Positions 1 through 7,996 of a stretch of DNA of 64,000 nucleotides are shown one piece after another; the first letter of the stretch is position 1, and each line of letters starts with the position of its first letter. Origin of the DNA: Sphingobacterium sp. SGR-19 (GTDB lineage: Bacteria; Bacteroidota; Bacteroidia; Sphingobacteriales; Sphingobacteriaceae); contig NZ_JAAKGS010000006.1 in NCBI RefSeq assembly GCF_011043555.1, positions 124,001 through 188,000 of the forward strand, given 5' to 3'. The translations under genes were made by a program, and so were the position numbers. The notes beneath the pieces were generated by a model. That model was given only the letters and a program-made list of their open reading frames with translations, had not been told where the DNA came from and did not search any database.

Positions 1-1141
1 CGAAATTAGCGGCAATATTCGCAGACAACGTCAATCGGTCGTTAAGTCCTGTCTGATTAAAATTAATCCGGCCTCCAAACTGATCTTTACTGTTCGATTT
101 GGCAATACCCTGTGCCTGTTCATAGTTAAAGGAAGCCCGATAAGTTGAATTTTCCCCACCACCACTGGCTATAAAATTATGGAAATGCGAAAAATTATTT
201 TTGTTTATTAATTCACTGTAAAGATCGGTGTCAGATCCTAAGTCATACGATGGTCGGTTCAGTCCGTCAATTACTTTTTCACGAAATTGTGTTGCGTTCA
301 GCATAGTAGGTCTACGGTTCACGATTTCGGATTGCCCATAGGTCAAATATTCAAATTGTGGTGTACCAGCCTTTCCTTTTTTAGTCGTTACCAGAATTAC
401 GCCACCATTTCCCCGGGTGCCATAAATAGCTGCTGCCGACCCGTCTTTCAGTACGTCGATCGATTCAATATCTCCCTGCTTGACTAAGTCCAGGTTCCCT
501 CCAGGAATCCCATCAATGACAATGAGTGGGCTATTCGTCCCTTTCATAGAGGCCATACCTCTTAATTGGATATTCGTCGCAGAATTTGGATTACTCCCCT
601 GAGCACGTGTAATATTCAACCCTGCCACTTTACCCTGAACAAGCTCCATTGGGTTTCTCATTCCTCCTCGGTTGAAATCCTCTTCTTTGACCGAGGCAAC
701 CGCAGAGGTAATTTCCTTCCGTCGCTGTGTACCATAACCGACGACCACGACCTCATCCAATATTTCTTCATCGGAAGTTAACCTAATCTGGATCGTGGTT
801 TCTCGCACAGTCACCTCTTGGGTAGAAAAACCAATGAAACGAACTTGCAGTACGTCACCAATTTCCGCTGGAATTTCAAAGTTACCCTTATCATCCGTTT
901 GCGTAGCGACATCCTCTCCTTTCACGTTGACGGTTACTCCTGAAAGTGGAGCTCCTGTAGATGTGTTCCGTACAGTACCCGTAATGATTTGTTGCTGAGT
1001 AGTTGAAGTTATTATTTCTGTTGCATCCTGATATGGTTTATGCGCTGCATAACCATAGTTGCAAGTCATCAAAGCAAAGCATAGCATACTGCCTTTTACG
1101 AAACCTGTCCGACACCTGTTTGAACTGTAATTGTTTAGCAT
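1..1141 (-). CDS. SusC/RagA-type TonB-dependent receptor, N-terminal part (runs off the window)
   Basis: An open frame on the minus strand starts at the ATG at 1141 and is still open at base 1. It encodes about 380 residues: a hydrophobic signal segment, a carboxypeptidase-regulatory-like domain (GTVRNTSTGAPLSGVTVNVK, then FIGFSTQEV), a TonB-box-like region (DEVVVVGYGTQ) and the plug with LQGKVAGLNI-type, LIVIDGIPGG and GSAAAIYGTRGNGGVILVTT-like signatures. These are typical of SusC/RagA outer-membrane receptors, which import glycans or peptides together with a SusD lipoprotein. The beta-barrel and any SusD partner lie outside the window, so the substrate cannot be named. Confidence 0.93.
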   Translation of the reverse strand, partial: MLNNYSSNRCRTGFVKGSMLCFALMTCNYGYAAHKPYQDATEIITSTTQQQIITGTVRNTSTGAPLSGVTVNVKGEDVATQTDDKGNFEIPAEIGDVLQVRFIGFSTQEVTVRETTIQIRLTSDEEILDEVVVVGYGTQRRKEITSAVASVKEEDFNRGGMRNPMELVQGKVAGLNITRAQGSNPNSATNIQLRGMASMKGTNSPLIVIDGIPGGNLDLVKQGDIESIDVLKDGSAAAIYGTRGNGGVILVTTKKGKAGTPQFEYLTYGQSEIVNRRPTMLNATQFREKVIDGLNRPSYDLGSDTDLYSELINKNNFSHFHNFIASGGGENSTYRASFNYEQAQGIAKSNSKDQFGGRINFNQTGLNDRLTLSANIAANF

Positions 1142-1388
1142 ATTAATATAGTTTATTGTCAGCTGCTACATAGATAATCCGGTTTTATCTTTGTATAAAT
1201 ACTCAAGTCTATAAATTGTAGCAATAAAGTTACAGCGTTTCGCATGCAGACTTGTTAATGAGTTGTTAACGATCTCGAAATCTAGCTGTTCTTACTCTAG
1301 CTCTAGCTCTACCTCTATTTCTTTTTTATCATTTGTAAAAAGAATTCTCGTGTAGTGTTCAGATATTTGTAGTCAACAATAAAAAGCT

Positions 1389-1718
1389 ATGAATTGGATT
1401 ATATTGATTATCGCAGGATTATTTGAAGTTGGGTTTACGTCTTGCTTAGGAAAAGCGAAACACACTACGGGGACCGAAATGTACCTTTGGTATGGTGGTT
1501 TTGGCGTATGCCTAACAGTGAGCATGCTACTGCTGATGAAAGCGACCCAGGCGCTGCCGCTAGGAACGGCTTATGCTGTCTGGACAGGGATTGGCGCAGT
1601 GGGAACTGTCCTGGTTGGCATTTTTATATTTAAAGAGCCAACTGACTTTTGGCGTGTATTTTTCATTTTTACATTGATCGCTTCGATTATCGGCCTCAAG
1701 GTAGTTTCCACACATTAA
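1389..1718 (+). CDS. sugE: SMR-family guanidinium/quaternary ammonium exporter (SugE/Gdx type)
   Basis: The 109-residue protein has four predicted membrane helices. It begins [18 protein letters not shown] with the SMR glutamate at residue 13 and contains [21 protein letters not shown], a block characteristic of the SugE/Gdx branch rather than EmrE. Family knowledge: Gdx proteins are inner-membrane dimers exporting guanidinium in exchange for protons. Single SMR genes usually make homodimers, and no second SMR gene is adjacent. I looked for a guanidine riboswitch in 1142-1388 and did not recognise one; that gap only shows a short CTCTAG-like tandem repeat near 1295-1315. Frames overlapping it on both strands are shadows. 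Confidence 0.9.
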   Translation: MNWIILIIAGLFEVGFTSCLGKAKHTTGTEMYLWYGGFGVCLTVSMLLLMKATQALPLGTAYAVWTGIGAVGTVLVGIFIFKEPTDFWRVFFIFTLIASIIGLKVVSTH

Positions 1719-1733
1719 TACCAAAAAAAAATG

Positions 1734-1741
1734 TACTTTTG
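1734..1741 (+). promoter_or_regulatory. Candidate -7 element (TACTTTTG) for prfA
   Basis: TACTTTTG matches the Bacteroidota -7 consensus TAnnTTTG and lies 52 nt before the prfA ATG. No good TTTG element is seen 19-21 nt upstream, so the assignment is tentative. Confidence 0.35.
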
Positions 1742-1792
1742 TGCCTAGTAAAAACGGAAAATATGTTTCCGTTATCAAGAGCATTATGCACT

Positions 1793-2866
1793 ATGTTAGA
1801 GAAACTACAAGCTATAAAAGAGCGGTGGGAAGAGGTAGAAGCTGAATTAAGCAAGCCCGAAACCATCAATGATATGAAACGTTTTGCCAAGTTGAACAAG
1901 GAGTATAAGGACTTGGGTAAAATTGTGGAGCAATATCATATCTATAAGAATATCGTTAGTAATATAGAGACCAATAAAGATATACTCGCCAATGAAAAAG
2001 ATCAGGAGTTAAGGGAGATGGCAAAAGAGGAGCTTGATATCTTATTAACGGAAAAAGAGGAAAAAGAGGAAGAAGTTCGATTGATGCTTATCCCGAAAGA
2101 TCCAGAGGACGGCAAAAATGCTATTATCGAGATTCGTGGAGGTACGGGAGGAGATGAAGCTGCCCTATTCGCGGGAGATCTATATAGAATGTATACTCGT
2201 TTCTTCGAGACAAAGGGGTGGCGCACGGAAGTAATGGATGTAACGGAGGGAACGTCTGGTGGATACAAAGAGGTTATATTAAAAGTCATCGGCGAAGATG
2301 TGTATGGCCAACTAAAATATGAATCAGGCGTGCATCGTGTGCAGCGCGTTCCGGATACGGAGACGCAAGGACGAGTGCATACATCTGCGGCTTCCGTAGC
2401 TGTTTTGCCGGAAGCTGAAGATGTCGATGTAGAGCTAAACCCCGGTGATATTGAAATGCAAACCTCCCGTTCGGGTGGTGCTGGAGGGCAAAACGTCAAC
2501 AAAGTAGAAACGAAGGTGCAGTTGACACACAAGCCTTCTGGGATCGTGGTTGTGTGCCAAGTTGAGCGCTCGCAGTTAGCAAATCGTGAGCTTGCGATGG
2601 AGATGCTTCGGAATAAACTGTACGAACTTGAGGTTCAGAAAAAACACGGTGATGTAGCTGCCAAACGTAAAACGATGGTGTCTACAGGAGACCGTTCCGC
2701 TAAGGTGCGAACGTATAATTATCCGCAGGGACGCGTTACAGAACACCGGATCGGTTTGACGCTTTACAACCTCCCGGCTGTTATGGATGGTGATATTCAA
2801 GGTATTATAGATGCCCTCCAATTTGCAGAGAATGCAGAGAAAATGAAAGATGGAGCAGTAGACTAA
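1793..2866 (+). CDS. prfA: Peptide chain release factor 1
   Basis: The 357-residue protein recognises UAA/UAG and triggers peptidyl-tRNA hydrolysis on the ribosome. The GGQ motif is at residues 231-233 within [18 protein letters not shown], and the RF1 stop-codon recognition tripeptide appears as PDT in [15 protein letters not shown]. An N-terminal coiled region precedes the core. Length fits the family (about 355-360). The start at 1793 ([19 protein letters not shown]) matches the family N terminus; an in-frame ATG at 1763 and the longer reading frame back to 1649 would add non-homologous residues overlapping the SMR gene. An A/T-only hairpin follows the stop. Confidence 0.96.
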   Translation: MLEKLQAIKERWEEVEAELSKPETINDMKRFAKLNKEYKDLGKIVEQYHIYKNIVSNIETNKDILANEKDQELREMAKEELDILLTEKEEKEEEVRLMLIPKDPEDGKNAIIEIRGGTGGDEAALFAGDLYRMYTRFFETKGWRTEVMDVTEGTSGGYKEVILKVIGEDVYGQLKYESGVHRVQRVPDTETQGRVHTSAASVAVLPEAEDVDVELNPGDIEMQTSRSGGAGGQNVNKVETKVQLTHKPSGIVVVCQVERSQLANRELAMEMLRNKLYELEVQKKHGDVAAKRKTMVSTGDRSAKVRTYNYPQGRVTEHRIGLTLYNLPAVMDGDIQGIIDALQFAENAEKMKDGAVD

Positions 2867-2905
2867 ATTTTTTCAAAAAAATTTCCGCATTCTGCAAAAT
2901 ACACC

Positions 2906-2913
2906 TATATTTG
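2906..2913 (+). promoter_or_regulatory. -7 element (TATATTTG) for the tRNA-Asp pair
   Basis: TATATTTG matches TAnnTTTG 27 nt before the first tRNA. A weak TTTCC at 2882-2886 sits near the -33 position. It is the only promoter-like sequence between prfA and the tRNAs. Confidence 0.5.
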
Positions 2914-2939
2914 CACACCTTCAAACGAGAAGGATATGA

Positions 2940-3013
2940 GGTCTGGTAGTTCAGCTGGTTAGAATACATGCCTGTCACGCATGGGGTCGCGGGTTCGAGT
3001 CCCGTCCAGACCG
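2940..3013 (+). tRNA. tRNA-Asp (anticodon GTC), copy 1
   Basis: The 74-nt cloverleaf has acceptor arms GGTCTGG (2940-2946) and CCAGACC (3006-3012) with discriminator G, anticodon loop CTGTCAC with GTC, and a T-arm containing GGTTCGAGTCC. CCA is not encoded. It is identical to the second copy 67 nt downstream and is probably co-transcribed with it. Confidence 0.97.
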
Positions 3014-3080
3014 CAAAAAAGGAAGCAATTATTGCTTCGAAAAAGTTCTTAGAATATCCTTCTATAAAAAGAAGAAATTA

Positions 3081-3154
3081 GGTCTGGTAGTTCAGCTGGT
3101 TAGAATACATGCCTGTCACGCATGGGGTCGCGGGTTCGAGTCCCGTCCAGACCG
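3081..3154 (+). tRNA. tRNA-Asp (anticodon GTC), copy 2
   Basis: An identical 74-nt repeat of the preceding tRNA-Asp, followed 6 nt later by a strong intrinsic terminator. The two copies presumably raise tRNA-Asp dosage. The exact 74-nt direct repeat could also recombine. Confidence 0.97.
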
Positions 3155-3160
3155 CTAGGA

Positions 3161-3192
3161 AAGGGTTTATCTATATAGATAAACCCTTTTTT
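3161..3192 (+). terminator. Intrinsic terminator after the tRNA-Asp pair
   Basis: Bases 3161-3188 form a perfect 28-nt palindrome (AAGGGTTTATCTAT and its complement) followed by T residues. It may also stop the convergent oxidoreductase gene ending at 3208. Confidence 0.9.
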
Positions 3193-3207
3193 ATTTCGTT
3201 TAACACG

Positions 3208-4605
3208 CTATCCTCGCTTGACTTTGGGTTTTAAATCGGTCAGTGAAGCTATTTTGATGGGACTGCCCTGCTCGATACTACGGCGGGCAGCTACACCGAT
3301 TAAAATAGACATGACGCCGTCCCGCAGCCCAGCTGAATGTCCGTATGGATCAGGGGCTTCAGGCTGTTTAAACAGCTTGTCATGCAAGCGTCGGTCACCA
3401 CCGCCATGTCCCGCGCGTTCACTAGCTACCTGGATGATCTGGTAATCCTGCCAGTTCTTATAAAGAACGACAGGTTCATGAATAATATCCACATTTTCGA
3501 CTTGTCGCATCTCCGCAGCATGGAGGCTCTCCTGGTCTAAGCTATCATTTTTCATCCATGGAATATCTAGCCAAGCCTCGATGCGTCCTTTTTGTCCGTT
3601 AAATGCAATTCGCCAGCCCTCAAACGGAGAATAGGTAGTCAGCGAGTAATTGGCTATCGTCCCATTGGCGTACTTGATTTGTGCAGACATCTTATCGTAA
3701 ATATCAATCTCATTTCGATAAACACATCCATCTCGAATATACCCGTCATGTACCTCGTTCGCTACATATAGATTCATTGCATGGGAATCTTTGGTGATGT
3801 CCCAATAGTAACTGCACTCTTTTTTATACGAACAACTCCGACAACTCGTCCCTCGAAAAGGTCCGTTTTTTCCATAATGTTCCAACGCGCCGTAAGCAAA
3901 CACTTCATCTGGCTCCGAATCCAACCACCAATTGAGTAGGTCAAAATGGTGTGTAGCCTTGTGTATCCATAATGACCCACCTTTGCTCATCAATCCATGC
4001 CAGCGTCGGAAATAAGATGCGCCATGATGGGTATTGAGGTACCAATTGAAATCAACCGACGTGATTTCTCCAATCTCGCCATTCATGATCAATTCCTTGA
4101 TCTTTGTCATATATGGGCTCCAGCGATAGTTAAATCCCACAATTAGTTTCTTGCCATACTGGCGTTCAGCATCTAGAATGGCTTGGGCTTTTATCTCATC
4201 TGTTGTCAGCGGTTTTTCAGTGAGCACGTCACAGCCTGCAGCCAGTCCTTCGATAATCTGCTCGTGATGAGATGAGTCTGTCGTACATACGATGACCAAA
4301 TCTGGTTTCGTTGTATGGAGCATCTCCTTAAAGCTGACAAAGGTCGGACAATTGACTTTCATATACTCCTTTCCATACTGCAACCTGCCGGGATTGATAT
4401 CGCTTAGCCCAACAAATTCCAGCTGATCTGGATACTGTTCCACCAACCGGCGTCCCCAGAAAGAGATACCTCGTATGCCTGTGCCGACCAAGGTGACCCT
4501 AAGTTTGCGGTTCAAACCAAATGCATTGGCAGGCAAGGACATTACCGACCCCGCAGCAAGCAATGCAACGGACTGTAAAAATGATCTTCTTGAAAAACTC
4601 TCCAT
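3208..4605 (-). CDS. Tat-exported Gfo/Idh/MocA-family oxidoreductase
   Basis: The protein has 465 residues from the ATG at 4605. It opens with a twin-arginine signal (SRRSFLQS, Arg6-Arg7, then a hydrophobic stretch ending near ANA), then a Rossmann nucleotide motif VTLVGTGIRG, the EKPLTT segment typical of the family, a Cys-rich insert (TSCRSCSYKKECSYYWD) and a GHGGGD segment. Tat export suggests that NAD(P) is bound before export. Family members include NAD-dependent sugar oxidoreductases and GH109-like glycosidases; the substrate is not deducible. A 39-residue upstream extension of the frame is unlikely because the Tat motif would then be internal. The gene appears monocistronic, and no matching promoter was seen. 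Confidence 0.88.
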   Translation of the reverse strand: MESFSRRSFLQSVALLAAGSVMSLPANAFGLNRKLRVTLVGTGIRGISFWGRRLVEQYPDQLEFVGLSDINPGRLQYGKEYMKVNCPTFVSFKEMLHTTKPDLVIVCTTDSSHHEQIIEGLAAGCDVLTEKPLTTDEIKAQAILDAERQYGKKLIVGFNYRWSPYMTKIKELIMNGEIGEITSVDFNWYLNTHHGASYFRRWHGLMSKGGSLWIHKATHHFDLLNWWLDSEPDEVFAYGALEHYGKNGPFRGTSCRSCSYKKECSYYWDITKDSHAMNLYVANEVHDGYIRDGCVYRNEIDIYDKMSAQIKYANGTIANYSLTTYSPFEGWRIAFNGQKGRIEAWLDIPWMKNDSLDQESLHAAEMRQVENVDIIHEPVVLYKNWQDYQIIQVASERAGHGGGDRRLHDKLFKQPEAPDPYGHSAGLRDGVMSILIGVAARRSIEQGSPIKIASLTDLKPKVKRG

Positions 4606-4830
4606 GTTATTCCATTTATAATAGTTTATCGTATACGTGTATTCAACGATACAGTTAGCACATCCAAAGTAAGAAAAAACTTCGCGTTGACCAAACCTAA
4701 ATAAATTCATTTTTATATGCAATTTAATTGCGCATAATATAAAATGAATTTATTTTGCTCTCCTCTGCCATTCAAGGCTTATTTTATAGAGGAAATATAT
4801 AATAAAAAACATCTCGGCAGGATATCAAAC

Positions 4831-4857
4831 AAAAAAGACGCGATATAATCGCGTCTC
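4831..4857 (-). terminator. Intrinsic terminator of the GT5-like gene
   Basis: GACGCGAT (4837-4844) and ATCGCGTC (4848-4855) form a stem around a 3-nt loop. On the minus strand a run of T follows. It lies 42 nt beyond the stop at 4899. Confidence 0.85.
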
Positions 4858-4898
4858 TTTCCTTTAAAAATTATAAACTACTAAATCATGAAAAATTT

Positions 4899-5723
4899 CT
4901 ATGCAGTCTCTTCTACATCAGCTGTAGAAAACTCCTCAAACACTTCTGCGAATCCTTCGTAATCAGCATCTCCCTCAGGGGAGAAACTACGGATCCCATT
5001 TTCTTCCACATATACTTTGAGCTCTGGATGTATATCTCCATCGACAAATACAGCTATATCCGTATATGAAAGTGCTCCTTTGTACATATCTACATACGAG
5101 CCATCGCCGTAAGGAGCTGCTTCCTTCGAACTCATGTCGTCTTGCGCCGCCATCTCGGCATATTTTGGTCCAACAGTATCAAAGTCTTCGTTTGCATAAA
5201 GGGAATACATCACTTTAGCATCCTTGAATGTGGGATCGTCTTTATAAGCCGTTTTTAAATATGCCGGAACCATAGCCGAAAACCAACCGTGGCAATGCAC
5301 CACGTCCGGTGACCACCCCAACTTCTTCACAGTCTCTAGTACACCTTTACAAAAAAACAACGATCGTTCGTTATTATCTGTAAAAAACTCACCTTTGTCG
5401 TCACGAAAAACCTTTTTCCGCTGAAAGTATTCTTCATTATCTAAAAAATACACCTGCATCCGTGCAGCAGGTAATGAAGCAACCTTAATAATAAGCGGAT
5501 TGTCATTGTTATCCACCACGATGTTCATTCCCGACAACCTTATCACTTCATGAAGACGATTTCTGCGCTCATTGATATTACCGAAACGCGGCATCAAAAT
5601 ACGGATTTCAAATCCTTTCTCCTGCATCGCTTGTGGTAATTGGCGTGTTATTTCAGAAATTTTACTTATTTCAAGGAAAGGCGACATCTCATGGGTTACA
5701 AACAATATTTTCGTTTTTGCCAT
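4899..5723 (-). CDS. Starch/glycogen synthase-like protein consisting only of the GT5 N-terminal domain
   Basis: The 274-residue protein resembles the N-terminal half of GT5 glycogen synthases: KILFVTHEMSPF at the start, LMPRFGNINERR, VYFLDNEEYF and DVVHCHGWFSAMVPAYLK. Normal glycogen synthase is about 480 residues with a second Rossmann domain, absent here. The KxGGL-type nucleotide-sugar motif is replaced by SKISEITRQLP, so glycosyl transfer is doubtful. From memory, similar short proteins sit beside panC in other Bacteroidota, so this is a conserved family rather than a local truncation. The ATG at 5723 is preceded by GGAG; the frame also allows a TTG at 5729. Promoter at 5766-5796, divergent from panC. 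Function unknown. Confidence 0.8.
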   Translation of the reverse strand: MAKTKILFVTHEMSPFLEISKISEITRQLPQAMQEKGFEIRILMPRFGNINERRNRLHEVIRLSGMNIVVDNNDNPLIIKVASLPAARMQVYFLDNEEYFQRKKVFRDDKGEFFTDNNERSLFFCKGVLETVKKLGWSPDVVHCHGWFSAMVPAYLKTAYKDDPTFKDAKVMYSLYANEDFDTVGPKYAEMAAQDDMSSKEAAPYGDGSYVDMYKGALSYTDIAVFVDGDIHPELKVYVEENGIRSFSPEGDADYEGFAEVFEEFSTADVEETA

Positions 5724-5765
5724 CTCCAATTCTTTTTTTATTTATCGAACAGTAAAATCGGTCTA

Positions 5766-5796
5766 CAAAGATACGACTATTTTATGAATTTTACAA
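5766..5796 (-). promoter_or_regulatory. Bacteroidota-type promoter for the GT5-like gene
   Basis: On the minus strand, TTG (5794-5796), 20 nt, then TATCTTTG (5766-5773) matches the primary sigma consensus. The -7 box ends 42 nt from the start codon. Confidence 0.6.
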
Positions 5797-5867
5797 TCTA
5801 TTAATCTTTACGTCTTTATATTACAGATTTATTTCTGCAAATTTGCGCCCTCATTTTAACGTTTGCC

Positions 5868-6713
5868 GTGAAGATATTTAGAACAAAACAGGCCCTTCAA
5901 ACTTATCTCGATAAAATTCGCGAAAATAATCAGCGTATAGCGCTTGTTCCCACTATGGGAGCACTTCATGAAGGGCATCTTTCGTTAGTAAAAGATGCAC
6001 AGCAAATTGCTGACGTCGTAGTGTGTAGTATTTTTGTCAATCCCACTCAATTTAATGACCCAAGCGATCTCGAAAGATATCCACGCCCAGAAGAAAATGA
6101 CCTACGGTTGTTACAAGAAGTCCGATGTGATGTCGCTTTTATACCGACCGTGGAAGAAATGTATCCGAAAACGGAAGAATCTTGGCATCTTGATCTTGGA
6201 AACTTGGAACAGATATGGGAAGGAGAAAAGCGACCGGGACATTTCCAGGGCGTAACCCAGATCGTATATAAGCTATTCCGCTTGGTCGAGCCCGATGTTG
6301 CCTGTTTTGGACAAAAAGATTTCCAACAAGTTATGGTCATCCAAAGGCTGATAGACATAAAAAAGCTACCTATTGCTCTACATATCTGCCCAACTATCCG
6401 AAACGAGAAAGGACTCGCATTAAGTTCTCGCAACACGCGTCTTTCGGAAGCTGGAAAGAATAAAGCATCGGCGTTATACCGTTCCTTGAACCATATCAAG
6501 CATTATTTTAAAGAACGTGAACTGACCGTCCTTCGAAAAGAAGCCTTAGACATCCTTTATCATGAAGAAGAATTAGAGGTGGAATATCTAGCGATATGTG
6601 AAAGCCGTTCATTACAAGAAATTGATCACATCGATCCTACTAAAAGCCATGTTGCATTACTCGTTGTCTGGGTAGAGGGGGTGAGGTTGATTGATAATAT
6701 GTTATTGGATTAA
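5868..6713 (+). CDS. panC: Pantothenate synthetase
   Basis: The 281-residue cytosolic enzyme joins pantoate and beta-alanine with ATP to form pantothenate, the last step before coenzyme A synthesis. The nucleotidyltransferase HxGH signature is in PTMGALHEGHLSLV (His34, His37), CSIFVNPTQF and FGQKDFQQV follow, and the KMSKS-equivalent region is LALSSRN. The start is GTG at 5868; family length (about 280) supports it. panD follows after a 308-nt gap holding a repeat element, so the two genes still form a vitamin B5 cluster. The divergent neighbour is the GT5-like gene. Confidence 0.97.
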   Translation: MKIFRTKQALQTYLDKIRENNQRIALVPTMGALHEGHLSLVKDAQQIADVVVCSIFVNPTQFNDPSDLERYPRPEENDLRLLQEVRCDVAFIPTVEEMYPKTEESWHLDLGNLEQIWEGEKRPGHFQGVTQIVYKLFRLVEPDVACFGQKDFQQVMVIQRLIDIKKLPIALHICPTIRNEKGLALSSRNTRLSEAGKNKASALYRSLNHIKHYFKERELTVLRKEALDILYHEEELEVEYLAICESRSLQEIDHIDPTKSHVALLVVWVEGVRLIDNMLLD

Positions 6714-6716
6714 TAT

Positions 6717-6861
6717 GTTACTTTTTTTCTCTCAAAAAAAGTAACCAAAAAAAGTCGTCGCTGAAAACCTTTGACATCTGGGATAGTACAATAATGTAAT
6801 TTCTACAGCTGTCAAAGCTTTTGAGGCGACATGTACTGTTAAGGAGAGGGGCGTGCAATAC
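6717..6861 (+). repeat. Dispersed intergenic repeat, copy A (after panC)
   Basis: It starts 3 nt after the panC stop. It has an A/T hairpin box (GTTACTTTTTTT, loop, AAAAAAAGTAAC), then a stem-loop with GTCGC (6757-6761) pairing GCGAC (6826-6830) and CTTTGACA (6769-6776) pairing TGTCAAAG (6810-6817), then GTTAAGGAGAGG and GTGCAATAC. Three other copies share this order (15822, 38344, 42697). The remaining 6862-7021 shows nothing I recognise. Confidence 0.85.
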
Positions 6862-7021
6862 TTACCAAAGCATAATTTTTTAGCTGGTGTTACGCTACTA
6901 AGGAACGGCGGATCAAGCGGGTTAGGTTGCGAGGTCCATATCCATCCGAAGGCAATAGACACAAATGGCAAATGAAGACGCCAAATCATATAATTAAAAA
7001 AATTTTAGGTAATTTTGTAAT

Positions 7022-7372
7022 ATGTTGATTGAAGTAATGAAATCAAAGATTCATCGGGTTCGCGTTACGCAGGCGGAACTGAATTACGTGGGAAGCATCA
7101 CGATTGATGAGGATTTGATGGATGCGGCAAATATTGTTGCGAACGAAAAGGTGCAGATTGTAAATAACAATAACGGGGCTCGACTAGAAACCTACGTTAT
7201 TCCGGGTGAACGTGGAACAGGTACTATTTGCCTCAACGGCGCTGCTGCCCGGCTGGTGCAGGTGGGTGATATTATTATTATTATTTCTTATGCGAGCATG
7301 ACACCGGAAGAAGCCAGGGTACACAAACCCGCGTTGCTATTTCCAGATCATAACAATAAATTAACACTATAG
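7022..7372 (+). CDS. panD: Aspartate 1-decarboxylase precursor
   Basis: This 116-residue pyruvoyl enzyme converts aspartate to beta-alanine for pantothenate synthesis. The self-cleavage site is Gly24-Ser25 in YVGSITID, exactly as in the family; Ser25 becomes the pyruvoyl group. The [12 protein letters not shown] and SYASM blocks are present. Length agrees with other PanD proteins (115-130). It works with the upstream panC product. Confidence 0.96.
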   Translation: MLIEVMKSKIHRVRVTQAELNYVGSITIDEDLMDAANIVANEKVQIVNNNNGARLETYVIPGERGTGTICLNGAAARLVQVGDIIIIISYASMTPEEARVHKPALLFPDHNNKLTL

Positions 7373-7418
7373 TTCCCTTATCTTTCTTTATCTTCGTATA
7401 TCAACGCAAGATACATGT

Positions 7419-7790
7419 ATGCATAAACTGAGTACTACATACCGTAATCTTATCGCTTGGTCATTAAGCGTTTGGATGGTGGCTATTATCACCAGTGGCG
7501 TAGTATTCATGCACAAAGAGGTCACATCAACGGGGGAGATTGTTACCCACATTCACCCTTATGACTTCACTAAAAAAGGGGAACCTCATCATCACCACTC
7601 GGACGATGAAATTCAGTTTTTAAACGTTGTATTTGCAGGTGTATTCGTAGCTAGCGATTTACAGGCCTTTGAGCTTTCCATTACGCCAATTATGCTACGC
7701 ATACATTATGCAGAGCTGGTGGAAACCGCGCCTTCCACATCACTCTTTCATTATGATTTGCGGGGTCCTCCTTCCTCTTTTCTATCCTAA
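7419..7790 (+). CDS. Small membrane-anchored His-rich protein of unknown function
   Basis: The 123-residue protein has one hydrophobic N-terminal segment (about residues 11-31) and then His-rich stretches: HIHPYD near residue 44 and HHHH at 57-60 followed by an acidic SDDE. The C terminus reads LRGPPSSFLS. I do not recognise a named domain. The position before a TonB receptor with a CxxC plug motif and a secreted thioredoxin-fold protein suggests a periplasmic metal-binding role (inference). The 206-nt gap to the next gene (7791-7996) has no motif I can name. Confidence 0.7.
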   Translation: MHKLSTTYRNLIAWSLSVWMVAIITSGVVFMHKEVTSTGEIVTHIHPYDFTKKGEPHHHHSDDEIQFLNVVFAGVFVASDLQAFELSITPIMLRIHYAELVETAPSTSLFHYDLRGPPSSFLS

Positions 7791-7996
7791 TTTCCACTTT
7801 CCGGGTGGTCCTCGGAAATTTAACTAAACGCATTTAATTATTACAGGATAAGGTTTTGTATGATGTGGTGATTTCCTTCACTTCCAGCATACCTTAATTG
7901 CTCATTCGCTTGGCGCCTATCCCCGTGATGTCTTTTCAGGACAAAACGCTGATTCAGGATGGTGTCATGGTCTCGAGTTTCATATGAATTATATAC

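Noticed and set aside
1142..1388. Guanidine riboswitch ahead of the SMR gene
   Set aside because: No conserved guanidine aptamer segment could be recognised; only a short CTCTAG-like tandem repeat is present.
1649..1792. Longer RF1 starting at 1649
   Set aside because: The extra 48 residues overlap the SMR gene, do not resemble RF1, and the family start is at 1793.
2940..3154. CRISPR-like direct repeat
   Set aside because: The two 74-nt repeats are tRNA-Asp genes with intact cloverleafs.
4899..5723. Calling this gene glycogen synthase (glgA)
   Set aside because: The C-terminal GT-B domain is absent and the KxGGL-type motif is replaced, so the activity cannot be claimed.
6732..6989. 85-codon minus-strand frame after panC
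   Set aside because: It lies mostly inside the repeat element and has no start signal or domain.
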